From: Bacteroidota bacterium
GTDB lineage: Bacteria > Bacteroidota > Bacteroidia > B-17B0 > Aurantibacillaceae
Length of the DNA stretch: 64,000 nucleotides
Reading direction: 5' to 3'
Assembly (NCBI GenBank): GCA_018267825.1
Contig: JAFDXR010000021.1
Coordinates: 1 to 64,000, forward strand
A program made the translations under genes and the position numbers. Below the pieces are notes generated by a model. It saw only the letters and a program-made list of their open reading frames with translations. It was not told the origin of the DNA and searched no databases. Shown piece after piece: positions 1 through 8,758 of the stretch (positions within the stretch are counted from its first letter, which is position 1; each line of letters begins with the position of its first letter).

Positions 1-26
1 TGAACGTCCCGTTGTTTTCGGGGTGG

Positions 27-56
27 CAAAACTACAAACTCTTTCTCATTCCACAA
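27..56 (-). promoter_or_regulatory. Predicted Bacteroidota promoter reading out of the left edge
   Basis: On the minus strand a TTG (54-56) is followed after 19 bases by TAGTTTTG (27-34), which fits the Bacteroidota primary sigma pattern TTG-N19-TAnnTTTG. Transcription would start near position 20 and leave the window, so the gene served is not visible. A second -7-like TATCTTTG on the same strand (145-152) has no good -33 partner. Confidence 0.45.
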
Positions 57-90
57 AATATTTTTACAAAAAAAATATCTTTTTTTCTTC

Positions 91-120
91 CTCTCCTCAA
101 CTCTCCTTAGCTCTCCTTAG
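91..120. repeat. Short 10-bp direct repeat in the left intergenic stretch
   Basis: The unit ctctccttag occurs twice back to back (101-120), preceded by the related ctctcctcaa (91-100). It lies in the 1-299 stretch, which has no supported gene and otherwise holds AT-rich sequence and the predicted promoter. It may be no more than local slippage. Confidence 0.4.
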
Positions 121-299
121 CAACCTTCTTCAAATAACGGGCTGCAAAGATACATGGTTTTTCCTTACTAAAAAGCTTTTAGGCCCTAATTTTTATTAAC
201 AATTCCAGTGATGCGCGGAACATATTGATAATGAGGTTTTTATTTTTTACCTGGTTTTTATTTTTTAATAGCATCCGGCTAAAAAATAATACCGGTATA

Positions 300-788
300 T
301 TATTTCATGTTTACAAACTGCAGTGGAACATCGTAATTACCGCGGCGGCACAGGGCAATCACGGCCTGGAGGTCATCAATTTTCTTGGCAGAAACCCGGA
401 TCAGCTCATCCATGATCTGCGCCGTTACTTTCAGCTTACTGTCTTTAATATCCTTCATGATTTTCTTGGAGGTTTCACGATCAATGCCCTGGCGAACGGT
501 AACATCTTTCTTTATAACCATTCCGGAAGGATAATGTTCCTTACTTTCATCGAGACAGCGCGGATCCAGTCCCTGTTTGATCATACGGCTGTGAATCGCA
601 TCAATAATAGCACGAAGACGCATATCGTTTTCTGTCGTGATATTAATAATCATATCTTTTTTATTGAGCTCTATCGTGCTTTTACTATCCCGGAAATCAA
701 AGCGGTTCAATATTTCTTTTTTGGCTACATTGATAGAGTTATCAATGGTTTGCGGATCTGCTTTGCTTGTAATGTCAAATGATGGCAT
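300..788 (-). CDS. yajQ: YajQ family cyclic di-GMP-binding protein
   Basis: This 162-residue protein has the usual YajQ length and opens with the family start MPSFDI followed by an acidic and hydrophobic first half. YajQ proteins are small cytoplasmic proteins with two ferredoxin-like folds. Members bind nucleic acid or cyclic di-GMP, and some act as co-regulators of transcription. The family hallmark stretch around residues 70-110 (KQGLDPRCLD, then VTVRQGIDRE) is present. The gene stands alone, divergent from the VanX-like gene with an 85-bp gap, and shows no sign of damage. The family assignment is firm. Cyclic di-GMP binding in this organism is only inferred from relatives. Confidence 0.93.
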   Translation of the reverse strand: MPSFDITSKADPQTIDNSINVAKKEILNRFDFRDSKSTIELNKKDMIINITTENDMRLRAIIDAIHSRMIKQGLDPRCLDESKEHYPSGMVIKKDVTVRQGIDRETSKKIMKDIKDSKLKVTAQIMDELIRVSAKKIDDLQAVIALCRRGNYDVPLQFVNMK

Positions 789-839
789 AGGTCGTTGTTT
801 AAAAATGGAAGAACGAAGATAAGGAATTGAAAGGCGATT

Positions 840-869
840 TTGAAGCCGCTTAATTTATCGCGACATTTG
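840..869 (+). promoter_or_regulatory. Predicted promoter of the VanX-like gene, nearly leaderless
   Basis: TTG at 840-842 is followed after 19 bases by GACATTTG at 862-869, one base off TAnnTTTG. The ATG at 874 lies only 4 bases downstream of the -7 box, so the transcript would have almost no 5' leader. Confidence 0.45.
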
Positions 870-873
870 ATAT

Positions 874-1623
874 ATGCGAATTGCTGTTTTTCAGCTGATA
901 TATGCCATAGCCCTGATTACGACGGGGTGCGTTGAGCATGACGAGTTTACGCAGAAACAAAGCATTGCAGGCAAACAACCTGAATCCAACACAGAAAGAC
1001 TCGAGGAATTACCGGATTCACTGGAACGGTATCTTATTACCAAAGGACTGACAGACGTTGGTTCGCTCGACAGCACCATTCATGTGGCCCTCCACTACTC
1101 TACCGAACACAATTTTCTGGGAAAACCTATGTATCAGGGTCTAAAACGCTGTTACCTGCCCTGCGAAGTAGCCATTAAACTTTGCAATGCGCAATGGTAT
1201 CTGAAACAGCAGTATCCTTATTACAGTATTGTTGTGTTTGATGCCGTGCGGCCCTTGTCGATACAAAAGAATATGTGGGATGAACTGGATATGCCGGCCT
1301 CCAAAAAAATAAATTACCTGGCACATCCCAGCGATTTGTCGCTGCATAATTACGGTGCAGCGGTCGACGTCGGAATTATCAGTAATGATGGGGTTTTGCT
1401 GAACATGGGTACAGCGTTCGACAGTTTCGACAGCCTGAGTGAACCCAAATGGGAAACGCATTTTCTGGCACTGAAAAAACTGGATACTGCAGCCTATAAA
1501 AACCGAATGGTACTTCGCCGGGTAATGCTGAAAGCGGGGTTTACAGCAATCACCAGCGAATGGTGGCACTTTAATGCAACCGATAAAAGCAGTGCTGCAT
1601 TGAAATACCTCCTTATTGAATAA
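874..1623 (+). CDS. Lipoprotein D-alanyl-D-alanine dipeptidase, VanX/DdpX family (peptidase M15D)
   Basis: The 249-residue product carries the zinc-site motifs of VanX-type dipeptidases: SLHNYGAAVD (His158 and Asp165) and EWWH (Glu229, His232), with the conserved Arg126 in DAVRP. These enzymes hydrolyse D-Ala-D-Ala. The N-terminus is a signal peptide ending in a lipobox (ITTGC, Cys19), so the enzyme probably sits on the periplasmic face of a membrane. There it would recycle peptidoglycan dipeptides rather than confer vancomycin resistance. No vanA/vanH or regulator genes are nearby, which supports a housekeeping role. The ATG at 874 gives a complete signal peptide. Confidence 0.9.
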   Translation: MRIAVFQLIYAIALITTGCVEHDEFTQKQSIAGKQPESNTERLEELPDSLERYLITKGLTDVGSLDSTIHVALHYSTEHNFLGKPMYQGLKRCYLPCEVAIKLCNAQWYLKQQYPYYSIVVFDAVRPLSIQKNMWDELDMPASKKINYLAHPSDLSLHNYGAAVDVGIISNDGVLLNMGTAFDSFDSLSEPKWETHFLALKKLDTAAYKNRMVLRRVMLKAGFTAITSEWWHFNATDKSSAALKYLLIE

Positions 1624-1743
1624 GATTCAACGGTACCGCCCCATTACCCGAATACAAAACCGTAAAACAGGAATTCTGCTGAGCGTTCGAAGTACCATGT
1701 GCAGTGCATTTCTTTCCGGGATAAGCATTTGCTGGACGACTGA

Positions 1744-3420
1744 TTAATGTTCTATAGCCAGTTTCTGGTGATGCCTAAATCCGTTAGCATTTATCTCCAC
1801 CATATATACCCCTGCCGGAATACCTGATACATCTATACTCTTCGAGCCGGAGGCCATAATACTATAATGCACGGTTCGTCCGCTTAAATCCAAAATACTT
1901 ACCGAACACCCTTCACCAGCATTTTTTAAATAGACCATTGAATATGCAGGATTCGGATACAGGGCAAATGTGTTATCCTGCTCAAAGTCCTGAATCCCAG
2001 TAGTGGCAGAGCTTCCGATCTTGGCCACAAATGCTTCTGTATTATTGCCGGTGTTCAGGTTATAACTATCGAACTGGCAATTACTGTAAATACTACCATT
2101 GATGTAAAGATAGCCCCCAAGATCCATGGCAATGGAAGCTACCTGAGCAATAGAAAACGGACCAGGGCTTGCAGTTGCTTTGGCAAATTGTTCGAGGCCT
2201 ACATTGTTTATTTTGAGAAGTACAATAACCAGTGTTGTCCCGGCTCCAAAAGGCAGATGAGGCTGAACTGTGTAGGTACCGTAAGCCGTTGTATCCGATA
2301 TCATCAGCGCCGTGTAGGTATTTCCATATTTATCGGCTACAAGCGAGTTGAAGGGGCTCAACGTTTCCTTATAGGTATTGATCCACTGTGAAGCGCCGGA
2401 AGCATTGAGTTTTTCTACAAACTGTTGTTTTACATAGGTGGATGTATTAGGTCCCTGGGTAGCGTATGATAAGCTTCCTGACATGTAGATATTATTCTGC
2501 GCATCAACGGCGATATCATAATTTTCATCGGGTCCCTGCCAGATTCCGCTGCCGAATGCCCAGATGAAGGCGCCGGTGCTACCGTTAATTTTTAGCACCA
2601 ACCGGTCGTTGAGTGAATTACCGACAGAATGCAGTACCGTATTTGTTCCAAACGTGATGTCGGTAACATACCAGCCGTTTACCACACAATTGCCGGCATA
2701 ATCAATCGCAATAGAATTGGCTCCTGCCGGAGACTGCAAGCTGGCCGGATCATTCTGGCTGAACCACAGGGCATTTCCGGCGGCATCGAGCTTCATCACA
2801 AATAAACCGCCTACCATGGTGTGTGATAAAAAAGAACCCGTATTATCGAATACATATCCCGCGATATAAGCATTTCCTGATGGATCAACCGTTACAGCGT
2901 TGCTAAGCACACTGCCGCCACCCGTACTTCCTTTGAGCCAGATGGTATTTCCATTGGCATCGAGTTTGGCGATATAAGCCACAGCATGATCCAGATCATT
3001 GGGCGTACTATTGAGAAGATACTGGTTTCCAAAGCGAATGGTATCGCTTATGGAATAGCCGGTAATGAAAATATTGCCGCTATGGTCTGTTGCAACACCA
3101 GTGGCATAGGTATCACTTACATTGTAATAAGACCGTGCCCATACCAGTGAGCCATTCGGGTTGTATTTTGCCAGGTAAGGGTTTTTAGATCCGCCATCTC
3201 CTGAGAGTTCACCGGCTCCAAAATCGATACCGCCACCGGAAAAACTCCCGAAGCTATAGATATAATCATTGACGGTATCAGCAACAATCCCGCCGGTATT
3301 GGATGCATCGGGGTTACCATTACTATTTGTCTGATGAGCCCAGGCAAACTGCGGCGACTGGGCAAAAGCCAGGATCGACAATACGCTGAATGAAACAGAA
3401 AGTAAAATTGTTTTTTTCAT
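1744..3420 (-). CDS. Secreted SBBP-repeat beta-propeller protein with T9SS type A sorting domain
   Basis: The 558-residue protein has a Sec signal peptide (about 1-20, ending in AFAQ). It then has repeated blades with phrases such as DANGNTIWLKG, DPSGNAYIAGY and DAAGNALWF, typical of SBBP/YncE-like propellers (about 30-470). It ends in a type A sorting domain (about 485-558) that starts FALYPNPA and contains GVYMVEI. It should cross the inner membrane by Sec and the outer membrane by type IX secretion, then be anchored or released at the surface. The substrate or ligand cannot be read from the sequence. It converges with the VanX-like gene (120-bp gap) and diverges from the kinase gene. Nothing about it looks transferred. 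Confidence 0.88.
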   Translation of the reverse strand: MKKTILLSVSFSVLSILAFAQSPQFAWAHQTNSNGNPDASNTGGIVADTVNDYIYSFGSFSGGGIDFGAGELSGDGGSKNPYLAKYNPNGSLVWARSYYNVSDTYATGVATDHSGNIFITGYSISDTIRFGNQYLLNSTPNDLDHAVAYIAKLDANGNTIWLKGSTGGGSVLSNAVTVDPSGNAYIAGYVFDNTGSFLSHTMVGGLFVMKLDAAGNALWFSQNDPASLQSPAGANSIAIDYAGNCVVNGWYVTDITFGTNTVLHSVGNSLNDRLVLKINGSTGAFIWAFGSGIWQGPDENYDIAVDAQNNIYMSGSLSYATQGPNTSTYVKQQFVEKLNASGASQWINTYKETLSPFNSLVADKYGNTYTALMISDTTAYGTYTVQPHLPFGAGTTLVIVLLKINNVGLEQFAKATASPGPFSIAQVASIAMDLGGYLYINGSIYSNCQFDSYNLNTGNNTEAFVAKIGSSATTGIQDFEQDNTFALYPNPAYSMVYLKNAGEGCSVSILDLSGRTVHYSIMASGSKSIDVSGIPAGVYMVEINANGFRHHQKLAIEH

Positions 3421-3567
3421 GTGAATAAGGGTTGAATATCGTTACAGGAACAAAGCTAGACCAGGCTGAAAAAACCGGCAATCCTTCGAATGGATGAATT
3501 TGATATCCTGTAAAAAGAGGATATTTTGTTTCCTTATCAGGGCTGATAGGCATAATTGCTATCTTTA

Positions 3568-5508
3568 ATGCAGGTTGTAAAAATGCACTTCCGGGTATAT
3601 ATATTCATGATGCTGGCATGCTGCGCACAGGGACTCTTAAAGGCCCAGGCAGACATGAAACAGGCATGGGTCAATAAACTGAATCAAAGCCGTGATACCA
3701 GTAAAGTGCTGAATTTCCTCGGCTATGGCCGCTGGTGGGAAGACAGCAATATGGACAGTGCGGCTGCGTATTATAAAAAAGCCGGGGCGCTTGCTCAAAA
3801 ACTAAACTATACAACAGGCATTCTGTCGTACTACGCCAATTACACCTATGTACTGAACCAGCAGGGCAAGCTGGATGAAAGTCTCAGATTGAATTTGGAA
3901 GCGCTGGATATAGCCAGAAAAAAAGGGACTCATCAGGATGTGGCCGATTGTTTATTCAACACCGGATCCTGTTACAATAATCTGGGCAATTACGATAAAG
4001 CACTTACATATTACATTGATGCTGCGCATCTGCTGGAAACACTGCACGCCCATAAAGACCTGATTACTGTGTATGATAATATCGGCGGGGTATTTACAAA
4101 CAGCGGACAATATCAGAAGGGACTTTATTATCATACGCTGGCACTTCAAAAAGCCAAACTGGATGACGACAGCATGGGCATTGCCAAAACACTCATCAAC
4201 ATCGGCAACAGCTACAACCTGTTGAACAACACTGCTGATGCGGAAAAGAACATCCGGCAAGGTCTGGCAATTGCCAGGATAAAAAACAACACCTATCTGG
4301 AAAGTATTGCATTGAATACACTGGCCGGAATATACAATGGCAAAAATCAATTCCGGGAAGCCGCCATTCAAGCGTATGAAGCCCTGAGGCTTGCCAAAAA
4401 AATTGATTCCAAGTATGCCGAAACGGAAGCCCTGAAAACAATACTGACCTCGTACCTGAGTCTGAAAGCCTACGACAGTTGCATTGTGTATGCCAATACC
4501 ATTCTGCATTCGGGCAATGGCTTCCAGAACGGCCCGGATACTTATAAAACCTACGATATGCTGGCAGAGGCATACGCCGGGCATGGCGACTTTGCAAATG
4601 CGTTTTCGTTTCTGAAGAAATCGAAACACCTGCAGGATTCCATCAATAAGATTGAGGTAGAACGAAAGATGCAGAAGCTGGAATCGGATTATGTGGTTGC
4701 TAAAAATGAACGCCAGATCCTTTCACTGGAACAGGAAAAAAAAAGACAACAGTTGTTTATTATAAGTCTTGCAGGCGCTATTGTTGTTGGTTTTCTCATT
4801 GCGCTGCTCATTTACCGCAACGTACAATCCAAGCAAAAATCGGCCGAACAGCAGGCCATGGCGCGCGAAAAGGAAATTGCCACGCTTCAGCAGGAGCAGC
4901 AATTACTGGCGGCCGGTTATATTTTAAAAGGGCAGGAAGACGAAAGGTCGCGATTGGCCAGGGATCTGCACGACGGGCTTGGCGGATTACTATCAGGTAT
5001 TAAACTAAGCCTGATGAGCCGCAATGATGCGATGAATGACAAATCGATGCTTCAGCTCGACTATGCTATTTCCGAAATGCGCCGTATAGCACACAGTATG
5101 ATGCCTGAAGCCCTGGTGCGTTTTGGGTTGCAGGATGCATTACAGGATTTCTGCACTTCGTTTGCAGGCTCGGACGCATTCCGTTTGCATTTTCAGTCGT
5201 TCGGGCTTGAAGAAAGGCTTCATCAGAATATTGAAACCGTTATTTACCGGATTGTACAGGAACTCGTTACAAATGCCATTAAACACAGCCAGGCAAAAGA
5301 TATATACATACAGTTGGTAAGAACCGAGCACGAGGTCAATCTGACTGTAGAAGATAACGGTATAGGCTTCGACAAAGATGCTCCCGAAATCAAGCACGGC
5401 ATGGGTTTCAAAAACGTTATTAACCGTGTGGAATATCTGAATGGCAGGCTCGACATACAATCTGAAAAAGGACTTGGCACAACCATTACCATTGATTTTA
5501 ACCTCTGA
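3568..5508 (+). CDS. TPR-containing sensor histidine kinase, NarL/DesK type
   Basis: This protein of about 646 residues has a signal peptide and a periplasmic TPR array (about 35-350). A coiled coil, one transmembrane segment (about 397-416), a HisKA_3 dimerisation domain with the phospho-acceptor motif LARDLHDGLGG (His about 468) and a C-terminal HATPase (ELVTNAIKHS, DNGIGFD, GMGFKNV) follow. This architecture is common in Bacteroidota. It should sense an envelope signal through the TPRs and pass phosphate to the LuxR-type regulator 3 bp downstream. The open frame extends to a TTG at 3556, but ATG at 3568 or 3583 is more plausible, and either leaves an intact signal peptide. Confidence 0.87.
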   Translation: MQVVKMHFRVYIFMMLACCAQGLLKAQADMKQAWVNKLNQSRDTSKVLNFLGYGRWWEDSNMDSAAAYYKKAGALAQKLNYTTGILSYYANYTYVLNQQGKLDESLRLNLEALDIARKKGTHQDVADCLFNTGSCYNNLGNYDKALTYYIDAAHLLETLHAHKDLITVYDNIGGVFTNSGQYQKGLYYHTLALQKAKLDDDSMGIAKTLINIGNSYNLLNNTADAEKNIRQGLAIARIKNNTYLESIALNTLAGIYNGKNQFREAAIQAYEALRLAKKIDSKYAETEALKTILTSYLSLKAYDSCIVYANTILHSGNGFQNGPDTYKTYDMLAEAYAGHGDFANAFSFLKKSKHLQDSINKIEVERKMQKLESDYVVAKNERQILSLEQEKKRQQLFIISLAGAIVVGFLIALLIYRNVQSKQKSAEQQAMAREKEIATLQQEQQLLAAGYILKGQEDERSRLARDLHDGLGGLLSGIKLSLMSRNDAMNDKSMLQLDYAISEMRRIAHSMMPEALVRFGLQDALQDFCTSFAGSDAFRLHFQSFGLEERLHQNIETVIYRIVQELVTNAIKHSQAKDIYIQLVRTEHEVNLTVEDNGIGFDKDAPEIKHGMGFKNVINRVEYLNGRLDIQSEKGLGTTITIDFNL

Positions 5509-5511
5509 CAC

Positions 5512-6126
5512 ATGCGTAAAACCCGAATATTTATTGTTGATGATCATCCCCTTGTAAGCGAGGGTTTATACAATATTCTGAACCGGGAAGATCATATCGA
5601 AGTGATCGGATCGGCTATTCATGCAAAGGAAGCCCTGGGTTTTCTGAAATCGCAGCAACCCGATATTGTGTTCCTGGATATAAACTTACCGGATATCAGC
5701 GGCATTGAATTGTGTAAAAAAATAAAGCAGGAATATCCAAACATCAAATGTATTGCGCTTTCGACCTTTAGTGAAAGCAGTTATATATCAAGGATGATCG
5801 AAAACGGTGCATCGGGCTACCTGCTTAAAAACTCCTCGAAAGAAGAGATTCTGAATGCGATTCAGCAGGTTGAGCAGGGAGGTCTTTATCTCAATGTGAG
5901 TATGGAAACCCTTTCGAAAGGACAAAACAAAATACCGTTTATTACCCGTCGCGAAAAAGAAGTACTGCAGTGTATAGCCGATGGTTTAACCAATCAGCAG
6001 ATCGGCGATAAACTTTTTGTAAGTGTCACCACCATTAACACCCACCGTAAAAATCTGTTGACAAAATTCGAGGTCAATAATACAGCAGCACTCATCAAAC
6101 TGGCAATACAACACCAGTTGATCTGA
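5512..6126 (+). CDS. LuxR/NarL-family response regulator
   Basis: The 204-residue protein has an N-terminal receiver domain with the acidic pair Asp10-Asp11, phospho-acceptor Asp56 (FLDINLPD) and the conserved Lys in YLLKNSS. It ends in a LuxR-type helix-turn-helix (about 140-200; TRREKEVLQCIADG and TTINTHRKNLL). Its ATG lies 3 bp after the kinase stop, so the two form a two-component system in one operon. It is expected to bind DNA as a phosphorylated dimer. Its targets are not evident, although the T9SS cargo gene next door is a reasonable candidate to test. Confidence 0.93.
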   Translation: MRKTRIFIVDDHPLVSEGLYNILNREDHIEVIGSAIHAKEALGFLKSQQPDIVFLDINLPDISGIELCKKIKQEYPNIKCIALSTFSESSYISRMIENGASGYLLKNSSKEEILNAIQQVEQGGLYLNVSMETLSKGQNKIPFITRREKEVLQCIADGLTNQQIGDKLFVSVTTINTHRKNLLTKFEVNNTAALIKLAIQHQLI

Positions 6127-6132
6127 GTTTTA

Positions 6133-6834
6133 TCAGGGTTTTTCGAGAGATTCTACAGCAGCATCATGCTCCTGCTTATCGGAGGCTTCATCGCCAAGAT
6201 AGCGCTTGATCAGGAAATGCCCGAGGTAAATCATGGGCGTTAAAACAATGGCCAGCACCAGTTTGGTAGTGTATCCCTTGGCGGTATATTCCATTACCTG
6301 TTCAAAGGTCATGGAACGCTGAAGTAAAAAGAAGCCCACAAAAAGTACGGTGAACGAATCCACTAATTGCGAAATAACGGTGCTACCGGTTGCGCGCAGC
6401 CAGATCATTTTTCCACCGGTGAGTTTGTGCATAAACCAGAATGACCAGATGTCGACAATCTGTGAAATCAGAAAAGCCACTATACTGCCAATGGCCACGG
6501 AGCTTGCATTGCCAAAGACTTTTTTAAACATCACGTCATTTACGGGCGAATGTTCGGTAGCAGGAATGGCAATAGCAGCGTTGGTTATAACAAACATAAG
6601 CACAATCATGCCCGCCGTTATATAGGATAATTTCTTGACAGCCTGTTTTCCGAAAAACTCGTTCATAATATCGGAGGTCAGAAACACAATTGGCCAGGGC
6701 AGGATACCGGCTATGATATCGAAAAGGCCAATGTTAATAAACTTACATGAAATGAGCTCAGCCACAATGGCACATGTAATAAAAATACCGGCCATTACGG
6801 TGAAAAGAACTTCGCGTTTGGTTTTGAGAAACAT
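6133..6834 (-). CDS. Queuosine precursor transporter, YhhQ/VUT family (DUF165)
   Basis: The 233-residue protein has about six membrane helices and the family features SCKFINIG (residues about 29-36), PWPIVFLTSDIMNEFFG and SQIVDIWSF. YhhQ-type proteins import queuosine precursors (preQ0/preQ1) for tRNA modification. It ends a minus-strand operon, with its ATG 4 bp after the bioA stop. Co-location with biotin genes may be incidental, since the two vitamin-like pathways share no step. The charged C-terminal tail is ordinary for the family. Confidence 0.87.
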   Translation of the reverse strand: MFLKTKREVLFTVMAGIFITCAIVAELISCKFINIGLFDIIAGILPWPIVFLTSDIMNEFFGKQAVKKLSYITAGMIVLMFVITNAAIAIPATEHSPVNDVMFKKVFGNASSVAIGSIVAFLISQIVDIWSFWFMHKLTGGKMIWLRATGSTVISQLVDSFTVLFVGFFLLQRSMTFEQVMEYTAKGYTTKLVLAIVLTPMIYLGHFLIKRYLGDEASDKQEHDAAVESLEKP

Positions 6835-6838
6835 GGGC

Positions 6839-8110
6839 TTACAATTGGTTTAAAAATTCGGTTATTGTTTTATATACGTGTTCAAGGTCTGCCCCGGTTG
6901 AGCAATACGGTGGAATAACATATAAAATATTTCCCAGTGGCCGCAATAAAATATGCCGTTTCACAAAATATTCGCTGATACTTTCGGCGGCCCGGTTCAG
7001 GTAATGGGTGTGCTCTGCCGTGTGCAATTCCACGGCCAGTATGGTCCCGCGGCATCGAACCTGTCTCACTCGCGGATGTGTCATTAAACTTACCTGGCAG
7101 CTGTGATGGCCGGCTTCTATTTCAGCAATTCGTTTCCAGGTCCCCTCCTCCTCCATCAGGTCAAGGCTTGCCAGAGCGGCGCTGCATGCTGTAGGATTTG
7201 CCGTATAACTATGTCCATGAAAAAAAGTACGCGTTTTATCATCGCTGATGTAGGCATTGTAAATAAACTGCGCGCAGCTTGTAACGCCCAATGGCATGTA
7301 ACCACCTGTAAGGCCTTTGGAAAGGCACATAATGTCGGGTTTGTGCTCCAGGTAATCGACTGCAAAGAAACGTCCTGTACGGCCAAAGCCCGTCATGACT
7401 TCATCGGCAATGGTTATCACATCCTGCTCACGAGCCAGTTCAATCAGCTCATCAAGATAAGAGGCTTCGTACATCAGCATTCCGGCGGCTCCCTGGACCA
7501 GGGGTTCAAAAATAAATCCGGCAACATCGTGTGTTCTGCAATATGCCGAGAATTGTTCTTTTACAGCTTCTATATTGTGTTTGTTTGGCAGGGGAATTCT
7601 CACCACATCAAACAGTAAATGGCCGAATGCCTGGTTGAACACATTGCGTTCGCCCACACTCATACCACCGAATGTATCGCCATGATAAGCATTTTCGAGA
7701 GCAATGAAGGTGTGCTTCGGTTTGTGCAGATTATGCCAGTACTGAATCACCATTTTCAAAGCCACTTCTACAGCGGTAGAGCCATTATCCGAATAAAATA
7801 TTTTTGACTGATTACCGGGTAAATGCGCCATAAGACGCTCTGCCAGCTGAACAGCCGGCTGATGTGTAAACCCGCTGAACATGGCATGTTCGAGCGTAAA
7901 TAATTGTTCCGATACTTTTTTTGAAATATATGGATGGCAATGTCCGTGCAGGTTGACCCACCATGATGAAATGCCGTCGAACAGGCGATTGCCCGTATCA
8001 TCAATAAAATAAGCCCCCTCGCCCCTGACCAGGTTCAATGGTTCTTCGGCATATTTCAAATGCGTGAACGGGTGCCAGATATATTGCTTATCCTTTTCTG
8101 CCAGGCTCAT
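6839..8110 (-). CDS. bioA: Adenosylmethionine-8-amino-7-oxononanoate aminotransferase
   Basis: The 423-residue protein is a PLP-dependent class III aminotransferase. It converts 7-keto-8-aminopelargonate to 7,8-diaminopelargonate with S-adenosylmethionine as amino donor, the step before BioD. The BioA-specific opening IWHPFTHLKY, the SSWWVNLHGH block, IADEVMTGFGRTG (Asp236 for the PLP ring) and the Schiff-base Lys265 in LSKGLTGGYMPLG are all visible. Length is normal. It follows bioD with a 25-bp gap on the same strand. bioF, bioB and the early pathway genes are not in this window. Confidence 0.96.
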   Translation of the reverse strand: MSLAEKDKQYIWHPFTHLKYAEEPLNLVRGEGAYFIDDTGNRLFDGISSWWVNLHGHCHPYISKKVSEQLFTLEHAMFSGFTHQPAVQLAERLMAHLPGNQSKIFYSDNGSTAVEVALKMVIQYWHNLHKPKHTFIALENAYHGDTFGGMSVGERNVFNQAFGHLLFDVVRIPLPNKHNIEAVKEQFSAYCRTHDVAGFIFEPLVQGAAGMLMYEASYLDELIELAREQDVITIADEVMTGFGRTGRFFAVDYLEHKPDIMCLSKGLTGGYMPLGVTSCAQFIYNAYISDDKTRTFFHGHSYTANPTACSAALASLDLMEEEGTWKRIAEIEAGHHSCQVSLMTHPRVRQVRCRGTILAVELHTAEHTHYLNRAAESISEYFVKRHILLRPLGNILYVIPPYCSTGADLEHVYKTITEFLNQL

Positions 8111-8135
8111 GATGCTGTTGTTTTAATAACAGTAG

Positions 8136-8756
8136 CTACAAAAGTACTTCCTGTAAATGTAAGGATTCTGCGTAACGTTTAACGGCTTCCTTATTTATCT
8201 CCGGCAATTCCGGAATTTCAGCAATGACAGGTACAGCAGCATGTGTACAGATGATGCGTTTTACATCGGCATCAAAATCACCGTTTAAAACAAGGCCTTT
8301 CAGCTTGTAGTGATGCTGCCGCAGATAATCGATCGATAAGAGGCTATGATTGATACAACCCAAATAGTTCCGGATCACGAGTATAACTTCTGCATCAAAG
8401 CGTTTGGCAAGGTCGATTACGAAATCCTTGTCGTTCAGTGGCACGAGAATACCACCGGCACCTTCGATAACAAGGTGTTTATCGGTAGCCGGACATTTTA
8501 CGGCATCCATATCAATAACTGTATTTTCCAGGGCAGCCGCTAAATGCGGGGAAGCCGGTTCGCGGAAGCTATAGGCTTCTTTATGAATATGTGTACGGTT
8601 ATTGCTGATAAGCGACCATACGGTCATCGCGTCTTCGGTCTGGATATTCCCACTCTGTATGGGTTTCCAGTAATCGGCCTCCAGTGCTTCGGTTAGTATG
8701 GCGGCAGCGAGGGTTTTGCCGACATCGGTTCCTATTCCGGTAACAAATAATCGCAT
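8136..8756 (-). CDS. bioD: Dethiobiotin synthase
   Basis: The 206-residue ATP-dependent carboxylase closes the ureido ring of dethiobiotin from diaminopelargonate and CO2. The P-loop GIGTDVGKT (residues 7-15), the catalytic Lys31 in YWKPIQSG and the IEGAGGILVPL switch are present. It lies between the glycosyltransferase (2-bp gap upstream) and bioA (25 bp downstream), so it is almost certainly co-transcribed with envelope-glycan genes. The protein is complete and typical in length. Confidence 0.95.
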   Translation of the reverse strand: MRLFVTGIGTDVGKTLAAAILTEALEADYWKPIQSGNIQTEDAMTVWSLISNNRTHIHKEAYSFREPASPHLAAALENTVIDMDAVKCPATDKHLVIEGAGGILVPLNDKDFVIDLAKRFDAEVILVIRNYLGCINHSLLSIDYLRQHHYKLKGLVLNGDFDADVKRIICTHAAVPVIAEIPELPEINKEAVKRYAESLHLQEVLL

Positions 8757-8758
8757 AT

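Noticed and set aside
1-299. A tRNA or rRNA gene near the left edge
   Set aside because: No cloverleaf or rRNA-like sequence could be found; only a promoter-like element and short repeats are supported.
225-782. Plus-strand 185-residue open frame
   Set aside because: It is antisense to yajQ, which has clear family motifs, and carries no recognisable domain.
874-1623. Vancomycin-resistance gene (vanX)
   Set aside because: Motifs fit the family, but there are no vanH/vanA partners and the protein is a lipoprotein, so a wall-recycling role is likelier.
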